A stretch of 64,000 bases of DNA from Pratylenchus scribneri (GCA_030063045.1 JAQSEB010000045.1:806001-870000); one strand, 5' to 3'; shown: positions 22,935-34,958, numbered from the stretch's first letter. Translations and numbers: made by a program. The notes: generated by a model not told the origin, from the letters alone.

Positions 22935-23101
22935 TAAAAAATTTATTCTGTTTCTGTTGTTGGGATTGTTGTAAATGTCATTGTGGATACGGTTGTTATG
23001 ATTGTTGTTATTGCAAGCCCAGAAAGAGACAGGCATTGGAGTTAATTGACATTGTTTTAAATCCGCCAGAGCTTAATCCGAATCCAATGGCAGATCTTTG
23101 A
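22935..23101 (+). CDS. Cysteine-rich coding exon, gene incomplete
   Basis: The plus-strand frame reads FCFCCWDCCKCHCGYGCYD then CCYCKPRKRQALELID, PPELNPNPMADL and a stop. About twelve cysteines occur in the first 25 residues. A related broken copy lies at 35095-35200. No start codon or signal peptide was found upstream, so this is the last exon of a gene or a relic. The density of CC and CXC pairs looks like a metal-binding or disulphide-packed tail. Family unknown. Confidence 0.4.
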
Positions 23102-23569
23102 AATTACTATATTGAGTACTGTGATATTTTGACTTTTGTGCACACATTTGGAGCTGGCCAGAACTAATAATTAAGTTTTATATTTTTAAATAATTTTAAA
23201 AATTAAATAAGCCATAAGATAACAATCCTTTACTTTTTAATTTTATGTATTTATTTTTATTGTTGGAACCCGCTCAGTCCATTTTCTAAAACAAAATTAT
23301 TTGCGAGAATTTATTATGAATTTAACATGTAATAATTTTATGGGTTGCAAATTTGCATGCATATGAAAAAATAAATATATTTTCAAAAAATTTTTCAAAT
23401 TATCCATTTTGAACAAACAATTAATGAATTTCAAAAATTGAAATTAAACCCATGAAATAAATTTTATAAAATTTTTATTTATATTTAAAAATTCAATTGT
23501 GCATTAAATTATGCGCCATGGAACTCTATACATTGAAAAATGAAATAATAATAAAAAAATAAAATTATT

Positions 23570-23690
23570 TTATAAGACACTTTTGGCCCTCGAAACCTCT
23601 ACCGACAATAAATCAACAGAGTTTTGCCCATGACTAAATAGCGTTTGGATTTGGATGGTCTATTTCTATTTGCTTCTAATTCCTTTATTT
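23570..23690 (+). pseudogene. Sre exon 3 relic
   Basis: It matches the start of intact exon 3: ACACTTTTGGCCCTCGAAA, GTTTTGCCCATGACTAAAT, then TTTGGATGGTCTATTT. A short duplication and loss of the rest break it. Confidence 0.75.
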
Positions 23691-23903
23691 TTCCAAATTT
23701 CTGTAAATTTTTAAAATTATTTATATTTCACAGTTCATCCATTTAATACTGATATACTCGAATTATTGGCAGATATAAATTTGAGAATGAAAAAACAAAT
23801 TTTATCCTTTTTGAAGAATTTGAATAAATTCAGTTTATATTTTTTGATAGAAAGACATTTTATATTCTACTTGTTTTTATTCATTTCATTCATCATTCTC
23901 CAC

Positions 23904-24274
23904 CAGGGTGTCTATAAGGTCTGATCAAAAATGTGGTATTGGCTATGAAAAATGTGGGAAAAATGTGGCAAAATTGGCCAAAAATGTGGCAAAAAATGTG
24001 GCATTTTTTAAAACAATTAAGATTCAAATAAAAATTAATTTAAAAATATTTATTTTTTATATTTCTCTATTATTTTATATCCAAATATGGCCGCGCAGCG
24101 AAAAATTTTACTCAAAAATGGCCGCACAGCTAAAAATTTTAGTCGAAAATGGCTAACTACCGAAAAATTATAACAAAAAGTGCTCGCCAAAAAAATCAAA
24201 AATGTGGGAAAAATGTGGCGAGATGGTCGAAAATGTGGCAAATACCACATTTATGTGGTATTTTAGACACCCTG
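23904..24274. mobile_element. hAT-like MITE, 371 bp
   Basis: Ends are CAGGGTGTCTATAA on the left and the complement of CAGGGTGTCTAAAA on the right. The 8-bp TTCTCCAC is repeated immediately outside at 23896-23903 and 24275-24282. The interior carries several copies of AAAAATGTGGCAAAA and three related ATGGCCGC units. No transposase. The 8-bp duplication is the basis for the hAT call. Confidence 0.88.
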
Positions 24275-24369
24275 TTCTCCACCCTTTGATTGAATTCTGA
24301 CTGACTACATTAATGTCTAAGGATGGATAAAAGATTGGCATAAATTAAGGAATATGCTTCAATTTATTT

Positions 24370-24600
24370 TATAGGTTTTATTGATTTTTCTACTTGGCCA
24401 ATTTTTGCCATAAAAATTTAAATATGTCGTCATCAATGAATTTTTTATTTGGTCTTGTGATTCTTATTATTTATATATTATTCTCATGGCACAAATCCGT
24501 TCCTCACTTTTCCATCCCATTCAGTCCATTAAATTCGAACCCCTTCTTTTTAACAATTTGCTCATTGTTTTTTCGAATAAATCTCAATTTCTGATATTTT
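24370..24600 (+). pseudogene. Duplicated exon-like block (MSSSMNFLFGLVIL)
   Basis: The block has an ATG at 24424 and a hydrophobic open frame that reads through TTTGGTCTTGTGATTCTTAT. A second copy at 46200-46440 keeps the same order of landmarks, including TTTTTGCCATAAAA and CAAATCCGTT, with a changed start region. It could be a first exon with one membrane segment, or simply duplicated non-coding DNA. Confidence 0.35.
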
Positions 24601-24769
24601 TTTGTATTCAATTTTTATCAAAAAAAATGATTTCAAAAATTAAATCAAGCCCACAAAATAAATTAACTAAAGCTTTTATTTATTTTAAGAAAAATTCAAG
24701 TTTTCATTAATTTGAATTATTTGGAAAAATTAAACAATGATAAAAAGAAATAATATTTTTAAGTTAAAA

Positions 24770-24905
24770 AAATAATTTTCTAAGATTCTTTTGGCATTCG
24801 AGATCTTCAACATAAATAATACAACATGCTAATTGTTAAACCCAGTTTGGATGGTTTATTTATTTCAATTGCCCTATGTTGAATTTTTATTGTGACCTTT
24901 GCAAC
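24770..24905 (+). pseudogene. Sre exon 3 relic
   Basis: It begins TTCTAAGATTCTTTTGGCATT and includes AAACCCAGTTTGGATGGTTT and ATTTCAATTGCCC, matching exon 3 up to the third membrane segment, then decays. Confidence 0.7.
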
Positions 24906-25424
24906 CCTTACATTTTTAAATGATTTGAACAAACTTATAGTGAATTTAACTTAAAATAATTATATGGGTTACAAATTTTTTATATAAGAAATAAAATAAA
25001 CTTTCAAAAATATTTTTAATGCTCCTTTAAAAAATGCTCATTAAGAGAGATATATTTTAACTTCAAAATTTAAGAACCTCCTGCCCAAAAAAAATATTAT
25101 TTTTTAAAAGGATTATAAATTTATTATTTCATTATTTTTATTAATCTAAGACAATAATAATTACGTTTTATTTTTTAAAATAATTTAGAAAATTAATTAA
25201 GTACCACTATAAAAATCTTCTTTTATTTTTTTAATTTATTATATTATTTTATTTTTATTGCTCATTGTTACATCTTTGCATTTTCAAAAACCAAATGATT
25301 TGAGAAAACTTATGCTGAATTTTTCCTAAAACAATATTATGGGTTACAATATTTTCACATGAAAAAAGCAAATTTTAAAATATATTATTCATAGAATTAT
25401 TGAATTAAAAATAAAATTTCAATT

Positions 25425-25497
25425 TTTAAAAGCTGATTTTACTTTTGTTGATTCTTTCATGGTAATTGTGAGCCGAAATTTTGTAAATTACTTTTTA
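25425..25497 (+). pseudogene. Sre exon 2 relic beside the MULE
   Basis: It contains AAGCTGATTTTACTTTTG, TTTCATGGTAATTGTG and GCCGAAATTTTGTAAATTA. The following intron sequence is split by the MULE at 25508 and continues after 28536 with the usual order of intron landmarks. Confidence 0.7.
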
Positions 25498-25507
25498 TAA
25501 AATTTAG

Positions 25508-25697
25508 GGAGTCATTTAATTTGGCAACAAAAAAACTGAATTTGGCAACAAAAATATTTAATTTGGCAACACGTATAAATATATTTATTTTGGCAACAAA
25601 AACACTGAATTTGGCAACAAATATACTTAATTTGGCAAAAACAATAAAAAAATATATTCGCTCGTTATAATCGATGCAAACCGGTTTATATTAAAAC
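25508..25697 (+). repeat. Left terminal inverted repeat of the MULE
   Basis: About 190 bp, near-identical to the reverse complement of 28336-28526. It contains six TTTGGCAA units. The extreme ends differ slightly (GGAG versus GAGA). Confidence 0.9.
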
Positions 25698-25818
25698 TGG
25701 TTTAATAAATTACAAATTGATTCAAACCGGTTTCATTGCATCCCAAACCGTTTTATAATAATATATAGTTGATAATTTTTGATATTAAAATATTATTTTG
25801 TAAAATATTTATAGATAA

Positions 25819-27963
25819 ATGGAATTGGAAAACCAAAATTACTTCATTAATAATTTGGAAGCTGATGATCAAGAAAATAATAGTGAAAATTCAACACCAA
25901 AGCGTAGAAGGAAAGAATATTTCGAACTTATTCAATTTACTGACGAAGCTGCTTGGCAAACATGGCTCAAAACGGAAGATACATGGACAAAGTAAGCATA
26001 TAAAGTAAAAACAACTGATTTAAAAATTTACAATTATTTTAAAGAAGAATGGTTCGCGGGGATTTTGCTGAATCATTATTCCGCATTGAATATTTTACTT
26101 GCCGTTTCGCTCGACGCCAAGCAAATGCATGTCCAGCACTTTTGAAGGTGATGACCAACAAACAAACGGGCGAAATTTGTGTTTATCAAAATCAGGAACA
26201 CACTCAACATTTGCCACAGCAGGGATTCAGCGGCCAAATCAAAGAATCAATGCGAGAGAAATTGGCTCAAAAACTTAAACCGGCCCAGATTCGGGACTCT
26301 ATTTTGGTTTTTTATTTTTAAAAAAAAAAATTAAAAATTAAATCATTAAGAGAGAACAAAATAGCGGGCCAAAAATGAAACAAGTGCAGAATTGGGCTTC
26401 TTATGAAAAAAGAATAAGCGGATTGAATGCTTCAATGTCTTTGGAAGAACTTCGTGCCTATTGTGAGTCAAATTCGGCCGAACCACAAGATGAAAATGAG
26501 CCATACATCATTGGATACAAGGCCGAAACTCAAAAGGATCTTTGCATAGTATGGTCCAGCAAAAAATTGATTCAATTGCAACACAAATCACACACATTCT
26601 CTGTTGACGGCACATACAAATTGATGTCGTTGAACTGGCCCATTTTGGTAAATTTTTATAATTAAATCTTAATGAAAATAATTTATTTAAGCGATGCGGA
26701 TTTTCTGATGGTCGAAATCGATTCCATTCAACAGGCATTGCATTGGCCAGAAGCGAAAACACGGACAGCTACAATTTTTTCTTTGAATGCATTTCGCGAG
26801 AGCGAGAAATGCCAAAATGGGAGCCTGTCTATTTGATGGCGGATGGAGATGCAGCAATTACTGCCGGTTTGATTAGTTATTTTAAAATAAATAATATTAA
26901 AAAAAATTTTTAGCTCAAAAATTATGCTGGCCAAACACGATTCGAACCAATTGTTTTTTTCATTTAATGAAAAATGTTCGTGAAAAAATGAGAAGCAAAC
27001 CTGCCGCCATTTAGCTCGAAGAAGTATTGAGCGATATTCGAATTCTCCGAAAGGTAAGAAATTAAATGACGAAATAAATTTTGAAATAAATTTCATTTAG
27101 GCTGGCACATATGTAGAGTTCATGAAAGCGGCGCGCGTTTTGAACAACCATTGGGCTGCTCGATTCCGCAACCCGGAATTGGCCCAACTGTGCGATGTTT
27201 TGGATGGATTTGTTGCCGTCTACATTCGCCATGAAGATAATTGTGGCTGGTTTAGTGGCCTGGCTCCCGAGTCGCCAACAACTAACAATGGCACCGAATC
27301 AAGTAATAAACAATTGAAAGAAAGGGATACGATGAGGAGGCGGCTTTCAATCCGTGAATTCCTTCAAATGGCCATTCAAAATATCCGTGTTGCAAGCCTT
27401 TCGCCTGAACATCAGGTTTTTTTAACATAATTTATAAATTTTGATAAATAAATTAAGAACCCTATTTGGCCACCGCCCATTCCAATTCAGGCGTTCAAAG
27501 AGGCCTATGAATTGGAAAAACAACGAAGAACCATCGTCGAAATGCGTGATGCCGAAGACAACCATTCTCATCCCCTCCAAACAAGGGCTTGTGGAATTTT
27601 CTGGCCAAGGTGCTCACCAAATGGTCATCGCTTATGAGCACATGCATTCACCGGACGAACCTTTTCAATCGTGGGCGGAATATAAAATTATGTGCTCCAA
27701 GTTCCACTTCATTCGCCGCTCAACAATTTGGCCAAGTAATTTAAAAATTAATAATTGAATAATTTATGTTTTTTTAAGCTTATTATTATTGCAGCTGCTC
27801 AGAAGCGGCCCAAAGGAAGCCTTGCAAGCATAGTGTGTTTGTGATGAAAATGAGAGGATTTGTGGAATATCCTTTGGCCATCACTTCAGAGCAACTTCAA
27901 CCGGCAAGAAAGCGCGGTAGACCAAAGAATGCGAAGGCTGGGGAGGCATTGATGAATAATTGA
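25819..27963 (+). pseudogene. MULE transposase, eight exons, one stop and one frame slip
   Basis: Exons: 25819-25991, 26045-26306, 26351-26647, 26692-26866, 26914-27053, 27101-27415, 27458-27735, 27779-27963. Exon 2 carries a C/H zinc-binding block of the FLYWCH/MULE type (CRFARRQANACPALL, then EHTQH). Exon 3 has FSVDGTYKL (first catalytic D), exon 4 has LMADGDAAIT (second D) and exon 5 has CFFHLMKNV. Exon 6 has PTTNNGTESSNKQLKE. Exon 8 encodes a SWIM finger (CSC, then CKH) and an AT-hook-like KRGRPK before the stop. Two defects are visible: an in-frame TAG at 27012-27014 in exon 5, and a change of frame within exon 7 near 27560. Exon junction phases otherwise agree. The copy looks recently inactivated; intact relatives elsewhere could still mobilise it. 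Confidence 0.88.
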
Positions 27964-28114
27964 AAAATATTGATATGATATTGAATGATTTGAGCTTATT
28001 TTATTTTTATCTATTCAATCCGATTGGCTTATTCTAGTTTAATTATTGCTCAACTAATATTTTTGACCATTAAAAATCGTGCGAATAAATATTTTACCTT
28101 CTGTATATGGACTA

Positions 28115-28264
28115 TGGGGTTGGGTTTATGTTATAATTAGCATTTTAACAACAGAACATTTCTTGGTGATTAGCGGCGATTGTTGAAGCTTTTTCCATTC
28201 CAAATAGCATTGCTTCACTCCTTCATTGTCAATATTCGCCCAAGTTTCATTCAATATCCATAGA
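28115..28264 (-). CDS. Short open frame inside the MULE, opposite strand
   Basis: The minus strand reads WILNETWANIDNEGVKQCY then LEWKKLQQSPLITKK and reaches TAA near 28115. Codon use is good and there are two tryptophans, but there is no start codon; it may be a terminal exon. It sits between the transposase stop and the right inverted repeat. It could be a second element-encoded protein or captured host sequence. Not recognised. Confidence 0.3.
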
Positions 28265-28335
28265 TTATTAATTTTTAATTTAATTCATCCAAAATATTTA
28301 TTATTACATCAATTTGTAATTTATTAAACCATTTT

Positions 28336-28526
28336 GTTTTAATATAAACCGGTTTGCATCGATTATAACGAGCGAATATATTTTTTTATTGTTTTTGCCA
28401 AATTAAGTATATTTGTTGCCAAATTCAGTGTTTTTGTTGCCAAAATAAATATATTTATACGTGTTGCCAAATTAAATATTTTTGTTGCCAAATTCAGTGT
28501 TTTTGTTGCCAAATTAATATTATCTC
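28336..28526 (-). repeat. Right terminal inverted repeat of the MULE
   Basis: Reverse complement of 25508-25697 with a handful of differences. The TTTGGCAA units and the GCTCGTTATAATCGATGC core are shared. Confidence 0.9.
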
Positions 28527-28536
28527 TAAAATTTAG

Positions 28537-29684
28537 AAAAAAAAGAAATTTATATTTTAAAACTAAAAATGTATTTTTGTCCATTTTAAACAAAAATTAA
28601 TGATTTCAAAAATTAAACACATAAAATAAATTGACTAAAATTATTATTTATTATCGACAAATTCAAATTTTTCTTAAATTATAGTTCTTAAACTCAATGT
28701 TCATTAAAAATGAAACAATAAAAATTTAAAATAATATTTTCAATAAAATTAATAAATTAATAATATAATTTTCTAAGGTGCTTTTAGCCTTAGAAAGTCT
28801 CCATCTAAGGAATTGTGTGCCAAAATTTTTTAAATAATTTTGACTAAAAATAGATATTTATAAAGATAATTTTTCCTAATTTTCAAACAAGAAGATCAGG
28901 TTTTGTTGAGTCTAATCGAATTTTAAAAAAAAATTAAAAATTTTTCAATATTTTTTTTTCAAAATATATCCTTACTGATTGGAAACGAAATAAAAAAAGG
29001 AATATTTCCAAATTATTGTCAGCTAAAAAGTGGGCAAATTTTTTCTATTTTTCATGTATTGTTGCATTTTTTCTATATTTTCAACATTTCTATTAAAAAA
29101 AAAATTTTAAAATATTAAAAGGAAATAAATTTAAAAGATATTAAAAATTCAATTCCATTAATTTAACATTTAAATATTTATTTTTTTTTCTTTCTAAATA
29201 AAAAATTAATGATTTTAATAATTAAAATTAAACCCATAAAATATATTGACTAAAATTTTTATTTTTTTGGAAAAATCAAATTTTCATTAAGCTATCAATC
29301 TGGTCACAAAACCCATTATAAAAATTAATAATTTCAAAAATTAAAATCAAACCCAAAAAAAACAAAGACTAAAATTTTTATTTATTTTAGAAAAATTCAA
29401 ATTTTTTGCTTTCTTAGAATTTCAATCGGCGATGGCTGATCCAAATGTTTTCCAAATTTTTATCCGCAATTTAAAATTATTCATTTTTCACAGTTCATCT
29501 AGGGAATATGGAGGTCGACGAATTATTGGAGCTACATTAAAATTTTATTAATAAAATTTTATGCCCTAAAATGTCAATTATTTTTCGCACAATTTTTTCG
29601 GCTATTTTAAACAATTCACAAAACCAAATAGGATATAACCAAATGGTAATGATATAATTGAATGGTAGATGATCACAGTGGTTA
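28537..29684. other. Non-coding Sre intron-derived DNA
   Basis: Contains the recurring intron segments (AAACCCATAAAATAAATTGA and variants at 28610, 29230, 29340) and the first bases of an exon 3 relic at about 28770-28800. No gene. Confidence 0.5.
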
Positions 29685-29835
29685 ACTAGATGTATGAGGG
29701 CAATATGGAGCTATGAAGGAGCAGAATGGCAATGCAGGGCAAAATTTGACCGAGTACATTGAATGGGATGAGAATATATGGGACACCCAATTTGGGAAAT
29801 TGACTAATGCCGACGAGAAGTACATATGTTGATCC
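29685..29835 (+). pseudogene. Relic exon, KFGEL family
   Basis: One frame reads GQNLTEYIEWDENIWDTQ then FGKLTNADEKYIC and a stop, matching the spacing of 18402-18538 (HIE-D, then T-FG-L--AD). The upstream part is out of frame. Confidence 0.45.
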
Positions 29836-30659
29836 TATGAAATGGACAAAAATATATTTAATTATTTTTCAAATAATTTCATTTTCATTTTTAAAATTCA
29901 TATTTTTGTCCTGCGACATGTAGCTAATTTTTGATTTCTTTCATTATTTATCATCAATTTAGAATAAATATTGGTGAAATTTTCGATGAGTTTCCTTTCT
30001 AAATTGGTATTCTTTTTCTGAAATTTTGTATTTAGCAAAATATATTTTTATTATTATTATTGGAAAAAAGTCAACAAAATTTTCTATAGTTTCAAAAATA
30101 TTTTTAATGATTGGATTTAATTTTTATTTTATTATCCAAATTTTCAATTTAAATTTTATTAAATATTAGGTGAAAAAATCCAATTTCACTAATGTTAAAT
30201 TTATAATGGGATAATGGTTTATTATTTTTTATGTAGATTAAATTATTTTGGAAAAAACTTATGCATTTGAAAAAAAAAATATAATTATATGATTTTTTTT
30301 CAAATATTAAAACGTTCTTTCGAGAGTCAATCAATTTTAGATTTAATTCGAGTTTATCATTTATATTTATGGATAAATTAAATAAAATATTTAATGGGTT
30401 CAATTCAATAAATGTGCTTTTTTCCTTAAAACATTTAAATAGAAAAGAAAATTTGAAAAAATATTTATTGAATGAAGATAATAAAAAAATTAAATGATTT
30501 AAAATAAATTTTATCTTACTCATAAAATTAATTAATTTTTAATAGAAATTTGATCATTTTCATTGAATCACCACCCGAATATCATCGTCTATGAATAGTC
30601 CAAGAATTCAAATTCGAGCAATCGGATTAAATAAAAAATCAAATAAAAATCAAATTCGT

Positions 30660-31215
30660 TAATTTTTTAAAAGCAGATATTGCTCATCGATAAGCTGATT
30701 TTATTTTGCGGACTCATTCATGGCAGTTTGTGACGAAATTCTGTAAATTATTTTTCAAAAAAATTAAATAAAAGAAAAGAAATTTAAATGATCGAATCCA
30801 TTTCCACTAATTAAAATTCATTTTTTATTCTTTTTTAATTACCAAAATTAATGAATTTCAAAATTTAAAATTAAACCTATAAAACAAATTGGCTAACATT
30901 TTTATATATTTTAGAAAAATTAAAATTTTCATTAAATTAATGGTTCGGTTGGACAACGCTCATTAAAAATGAAACAATGTAATAAAAAATTAATAATACC
31001 TTTCTAAGATTCTTTTGACAATCGAGAGCCCAACATATACAATACAACAGCAGAATTCTGTCCATGACTAATCCCATTTTGAATGGACTATTTGCTTCAA
31101 TTTCTCTTCTACATTTATTTTGCCGCATCCCCAATGTTCCATTTCGCCATGGTGGCCGAATGAGACCGGGCTACGGTATTCATTCAGAGCTATGAGCGCC
31201 AGAGCTGTGTCCGAT
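30660..31215 (+). pseudogene. Sre pseudogene, exons 2 and 3
   Basis: Exon 2-like at about 30665-30750 (AGCAGATATTGCTCATC). Exon 3-like at about 30995-31215 with TTTTGAATGGACTATTTGC, TTGCCGCATCCCCAATGTTC and CATTCAGAGCTATGAGCGCC. Exon 3 is nearly full length but has lost frame through small indels. Confidence 0.8.
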
Positions 31216-32029
31216 TCCGACTTCGGCTCCGACTCCAATTCCCACTCCGGTGTATTTTTGAAGAAGATTATATAATTTGTAAGATTTATTAATTTTATTA
31301 TGAACAAAAATATTTTAAATAATTTAGAAAATTAAATAAGATCACATTAAAATGCTTTTATTTTTTAATTTATAAATATATATTTTATATTGTTGGTTCC
31401 GCTTAGCCCATTTTCATAAACAAAATGATTCGATAGAACTTATGGCAAATTTAACCTCAAAATGCTTTTATTTTTTTAATTTATTATAAGTATATATTTT
31501 TTATTGTTCTTTCCCATTGAGCTTATTTTCATAAACAAAATGATTCCATAGAACTTATTGCAAATTTAACCTAAAATTATTTTATGTGTTACAAATTTTC
31601 TCAAGGACATGTTTTGTAATTAAACACAATAAAATTAAACACATAAAATAAATTGACTATAATTTTTTATTTATTTTAGAAAATTTTAAATTTTCATTAA
31701 ATTGTGAGAGCAGCTTATTACTCCATTAAAAATGAAAACAAATAAAAAAAATGTAATAAAAATTTTAAAATTTGATCATTTATTCATCGCTCCATTTTCA
31801 AAAGCAAAATGATTTGAGAAAACTTATGGAGACTTTAATCAAAAATTTTTTTATGGGTTATAGACAATCAGATGAAAAAAAAATTCCTAAAATATTTTCA
31901 TATAAAAAAATTTTTAAATAGTAGATTTATAAAAATATTAAAATAAATTTTAATTTAAAATTTTTATGGTCATTTCATTCTGCCTTTTTTAATTTAATGA
32001 AAATTTGTTTTCTGAAATAAAAAAATTTT

Positions 32030-32330
32030 AGTCAATTTATTTTATGGGTTTAATTTTAATTTTTTGAAATATCAAATTTCTGCAAGGAAATGAATAAAAA
32101 CCAATTTTTTTCTTGAAATTAATGGAATCTAATTTAATTAAAATTTCTTCACTTTTAATATTTTAAATTTTTTTAAATATTTTGGCAAATATTTGCCAAG
32201 AAAGAGCCCACAATAATTCCACATAAAATTAGCACATTGATGAGTAAAATCTGCTTTTAAAAATGAAATTTTATTTTTAATGTTTTAATCCAATCTAAAA
32301 TTTTTTTATTTTAAAAATTCTATAATATGA
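32030..32330 (-). pseudogene. Sre exon 2 relic, inverted
   Basis: The minus strand reads AAAAGCAGATTTTACTCATC, then TGTGCTAATTTTATGTGGAA and GTGGGCTCTTTC. It is followed by the same intron as 21040-21260. An isolated inverted block among plus-strand relics. Confidence 0.7.
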
Positions 32331-32984
32331 AGAATATATCAGAAAATATATAAATTTTTCATGCGAAAATTTGTAACCCATAAGATTATTTTTGATTAAA
32401 TTCTTCATATGTTCTCTTAAATTACATTTTTTAAAAATGATGACATGACAGACATGCAATAAAATAAAAATATATTAAAAAATTAAAATAAAAGATTTTT
32501 ATATTGTTGGCCAAATTATTTAAAAAAATATAATTGTTATTAGAATTTTATTAGAGAATTACTTTAAAAAAATTTTAAAAAAAGAGAAATTGAATTTATT
32601 TTTTATTATTAAATTATGGAAAAAATCAATTTTAACAGATTTTACCCATTTTATCATTTTAAAATTTAAATAATTTCATTAATTAATTAAATTCATATTT
32701 GTAGTTTATATTGATTTAATCTTCCACTAATTAAAATAAAAATAAATTAAATCAAAAATCCAATTTTCCAATTTAATTAATTATAATTTTTTACAATTTT
32801 TATTCATTTAAAAAAATAATGATTTAAGAAAATTAAACCCATAAAATAAATTTGCTAAAATATTTATTTACTTTAAGAAAAAATCAAATTTTATTAAATT
32901 GATTGCGGACGAGCTCAAGATCATTATTAAAAAATAAAATAATGAAAAATTTTAAAATATATTTTATAAATTTAAAAAAGATAA

Positions 32985-33235
32985 TAAAAATTTTCTCATG
33001 TGCTTTTGACCTTGAAACCCCCATTATCAACAATACATCACCAGAAATTTATACTTGGCTAAACCCAAATTGGATGGTCTATTTGTTTCGATTATCCTTC
33101 TACATTTAGATTGCCACATCCCTAATGCTCAATTTTGCGATTTTATGGCTGAACGAGTATGGGCTACGGTGTTAATTTTGAGTTATGAGTGTTGCATAAA
33201 CAAATATAGTTGGGCCAGGACCGAAATTGTGATTG
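32985..33235 (+). pseudogene. Sre exon 3 relic, nearly full length
   Basis: Includes AAACCCAAATTGGATGGTCT, ATTGCCACATCCCTAATG and TATGGCTGAACGAGTATGGG. Two overlapping open frames cover it, so a frameshift lies between the third-helix part (NWMVYLFRLSFYI) and the MAERVWATVLILSYE part. Confidence 0.8.
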
Positions 33236-33501
33236 GAATAATTTTAAAAAAAATAGATTTTTTATTAGGAAATTAAAAAAAAATATTTAGATTTAAGAAA
33301 TTAGGATAAATTTTTTGAGCAAAATGAAACCCATAAAATTATTTTTGAGTTAGCATTTATTATTTAACAAAATAAATTAATAATTAATTAAAAATTCAAA
33401 GCGATCATCATCGAAAATATTTATCATTTAATAAGAAAAAAAATAATAATTTAAAAATTAGTTTTTAAAATGTTTAGGGATTTTATTTTTATGATTTTAC
33501 T

Positions 33502-34958
33502 TAGAGGCCGGCGCGGATTCCGGATCCGTACGGATTATCCGGACCCGGAGTCCGAAATCCGTATATTTTTTGATTTTCCGGATTTTTTCCGGGCCGGATT
33601 TTTGTACGGATTATCCGGTCCGGTCCGGCCCGGAATTTTCCCAATCCGTACAATCCGGTCCGGATCTTACGGATTTTCCAAATTGTTTTAAAAAGGACCA
33701 TTCATCCAATTTTTTGAATAATTTTTTTGAAGCGATGTAAAAATTCTATTAAATATTTTTTTTATATTTACTTTTTCTGATTCTTTTTTAATAGGCATAT
33801 CTTTTTTTGCTTTCTTTATCCAATGGGTACCAATTTTTTGCCGAATGATTTTTCACATTCTTTTAACGAATGTAAATAAAAATTAATTATTCAACATAAA
33901 ATGGTTTCTAATAAAAAAAATATGGATAAATTAGGTTTTAATAAAGCCAAAATGGACCAAAAGGGTGTGCGCGGGATATATCTGGATAAAGGAAGATTAA
34001 GGTGGATATAGAGGGATTAAGAGAGAATAATGTCTGAAATGGATGGGTGATTATTCGCTTGGATTAGGGAGGGTAGGGAAGTTAGCCGATGGCCCTGAGA
34101 GTGCGCGGGATATATCCGGATATCGAGAGATTAAAGTGGATATTGGGGATTAAGCCTCCGAAATTGATAGGATTAAGTTAGGAAATATTTTTCGATATCA
34201 ACAAATATAAGGCTTATTTTTGGATTTGTGCCGCTTCAAGATTTTAAAGCGGTATGCGCGTGTCCCGGTTTGGAGCTGTTTTAATTCCGGCTTCGCGCGA
34301 ATCCAATACTCCGAACACCTTACCCTAATCCCTAGCTTTATAAATGTATTATAGGCCTTAAACCTACCAGTTTGAGTACTAGTCTAGTCAGGGCCACCGG
34401 CTAACTTCCCTACCCTCCCTAATCCAAGCGAATAATCACCCATCAATTTCAGTCAGTATTCCCATTTAATCCCTCTATATCCACCTTAATCCTCCTTTAT
34501 CCAGATATATCCCGAGCACCTCCTTTTGATCCATTTTGGCCTTAATTAAATCTAATTTATCGTGTACAATTATTCAGCATTGCACAAGATGTTTATGATT
34601 ATCGCCGATCAAGTTTGAGTCCAGAAACTGTAGAAATGTTGATTTTCCTTAATAAAAGTATTCCTGAAGTCGGCTCATATTAATTTGCATGAATTTGATT
34701 TCATTCATTGTTTTAATTTTACGATAAATTTTATTTATTTTTATTTTATATGCGCAAAAAAAAATTATTTTTTACTTTAAATCTGCGAAAAAAATTTTTT
34801 TTGAAAATCCGTAATCCGTATCCGGATCCGTATTTTTTTTGGTACGGATTATTTCCGGACCGGATTTTGTACGGATTATCCGGTCCGGTCCGGCCCGGGA
34901 TTTTTTCGGTTCGAAAATCCGGTCCGCGGGTCCGGATTTTCCTCCGCGCCGGTCTCTA
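33502..34958. mobile_element. hAT-like composite element, 1457 bp
   Basis: Ends are TAGAGGCCGGCGCGGA and the complement of TAGAGACCGGCGCGGA. ATTTTACT is duplicated at 33494-33501 and 34959-34966 (8 bp, hAT type). About 180 bp at each end consist of CCGGATCCGTACGGAT-like units and form inverted arms, strikingly GC-rich against the surroundings. A second inverted-repeat element lies inside (33948-34548). No transposase frame. Confidence 0.88.
33948..34548. mobile_element. Nested fold-back element inside the hAT-like element
   Basis: Arms at about 33948-34110 and 34380-34548 are inverted copies. Shared landmarks are CCAAAATGGA, GGGATATATCTGGATAAAGG, GTGATTATTCGCTTGGATTA and GGGAGGGTAGGGAAGTTAGC. 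A diverged third copy of the GGGATATATCCGGATAT unit starts at about 34117. Flanks share TTAATAAA/TTAATTAAA, a possible imperfect target duplication. Confidence 0.75.

Larger units (their letters stand above)
25508..28526 (+). mobile_element. Mutator-like element (MULE), 3.0 kb
   Basis: Long inverted repeats of about 190 bp bound the element. Each is built from short AATTTGGCAACAAAAA units and ends inward with ATTCGCTCGTTATAATCG and GCAAACCGGTTTATA. TAAAATTTAG occurs directly outside both ends (25498-25507 and 28527-28536), a 9-10 bp target duplication as expected for MULEs. Inside is an intron-containing transposase gene with DGT, a second conserved aspartate and a SWIM finger. The host site is the intron after a decayed Sre exon 2. 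Confidence 0.92.

Noticed and set aside
30149..30523. 124-residue minus-strand frame
   Set aside because: Phe/Ile/Asn/Lys-rich low-complexity translation of AT-rich DNA; parts recur as non-coding repeat at 38.7 and 41.9 kb.
33470..33701. Gly/Pro/Arg-rich frames on both strands
   Set aside because: They arise from the CCGGATCCGTACGGAT repeat arms of the hAT-like element.
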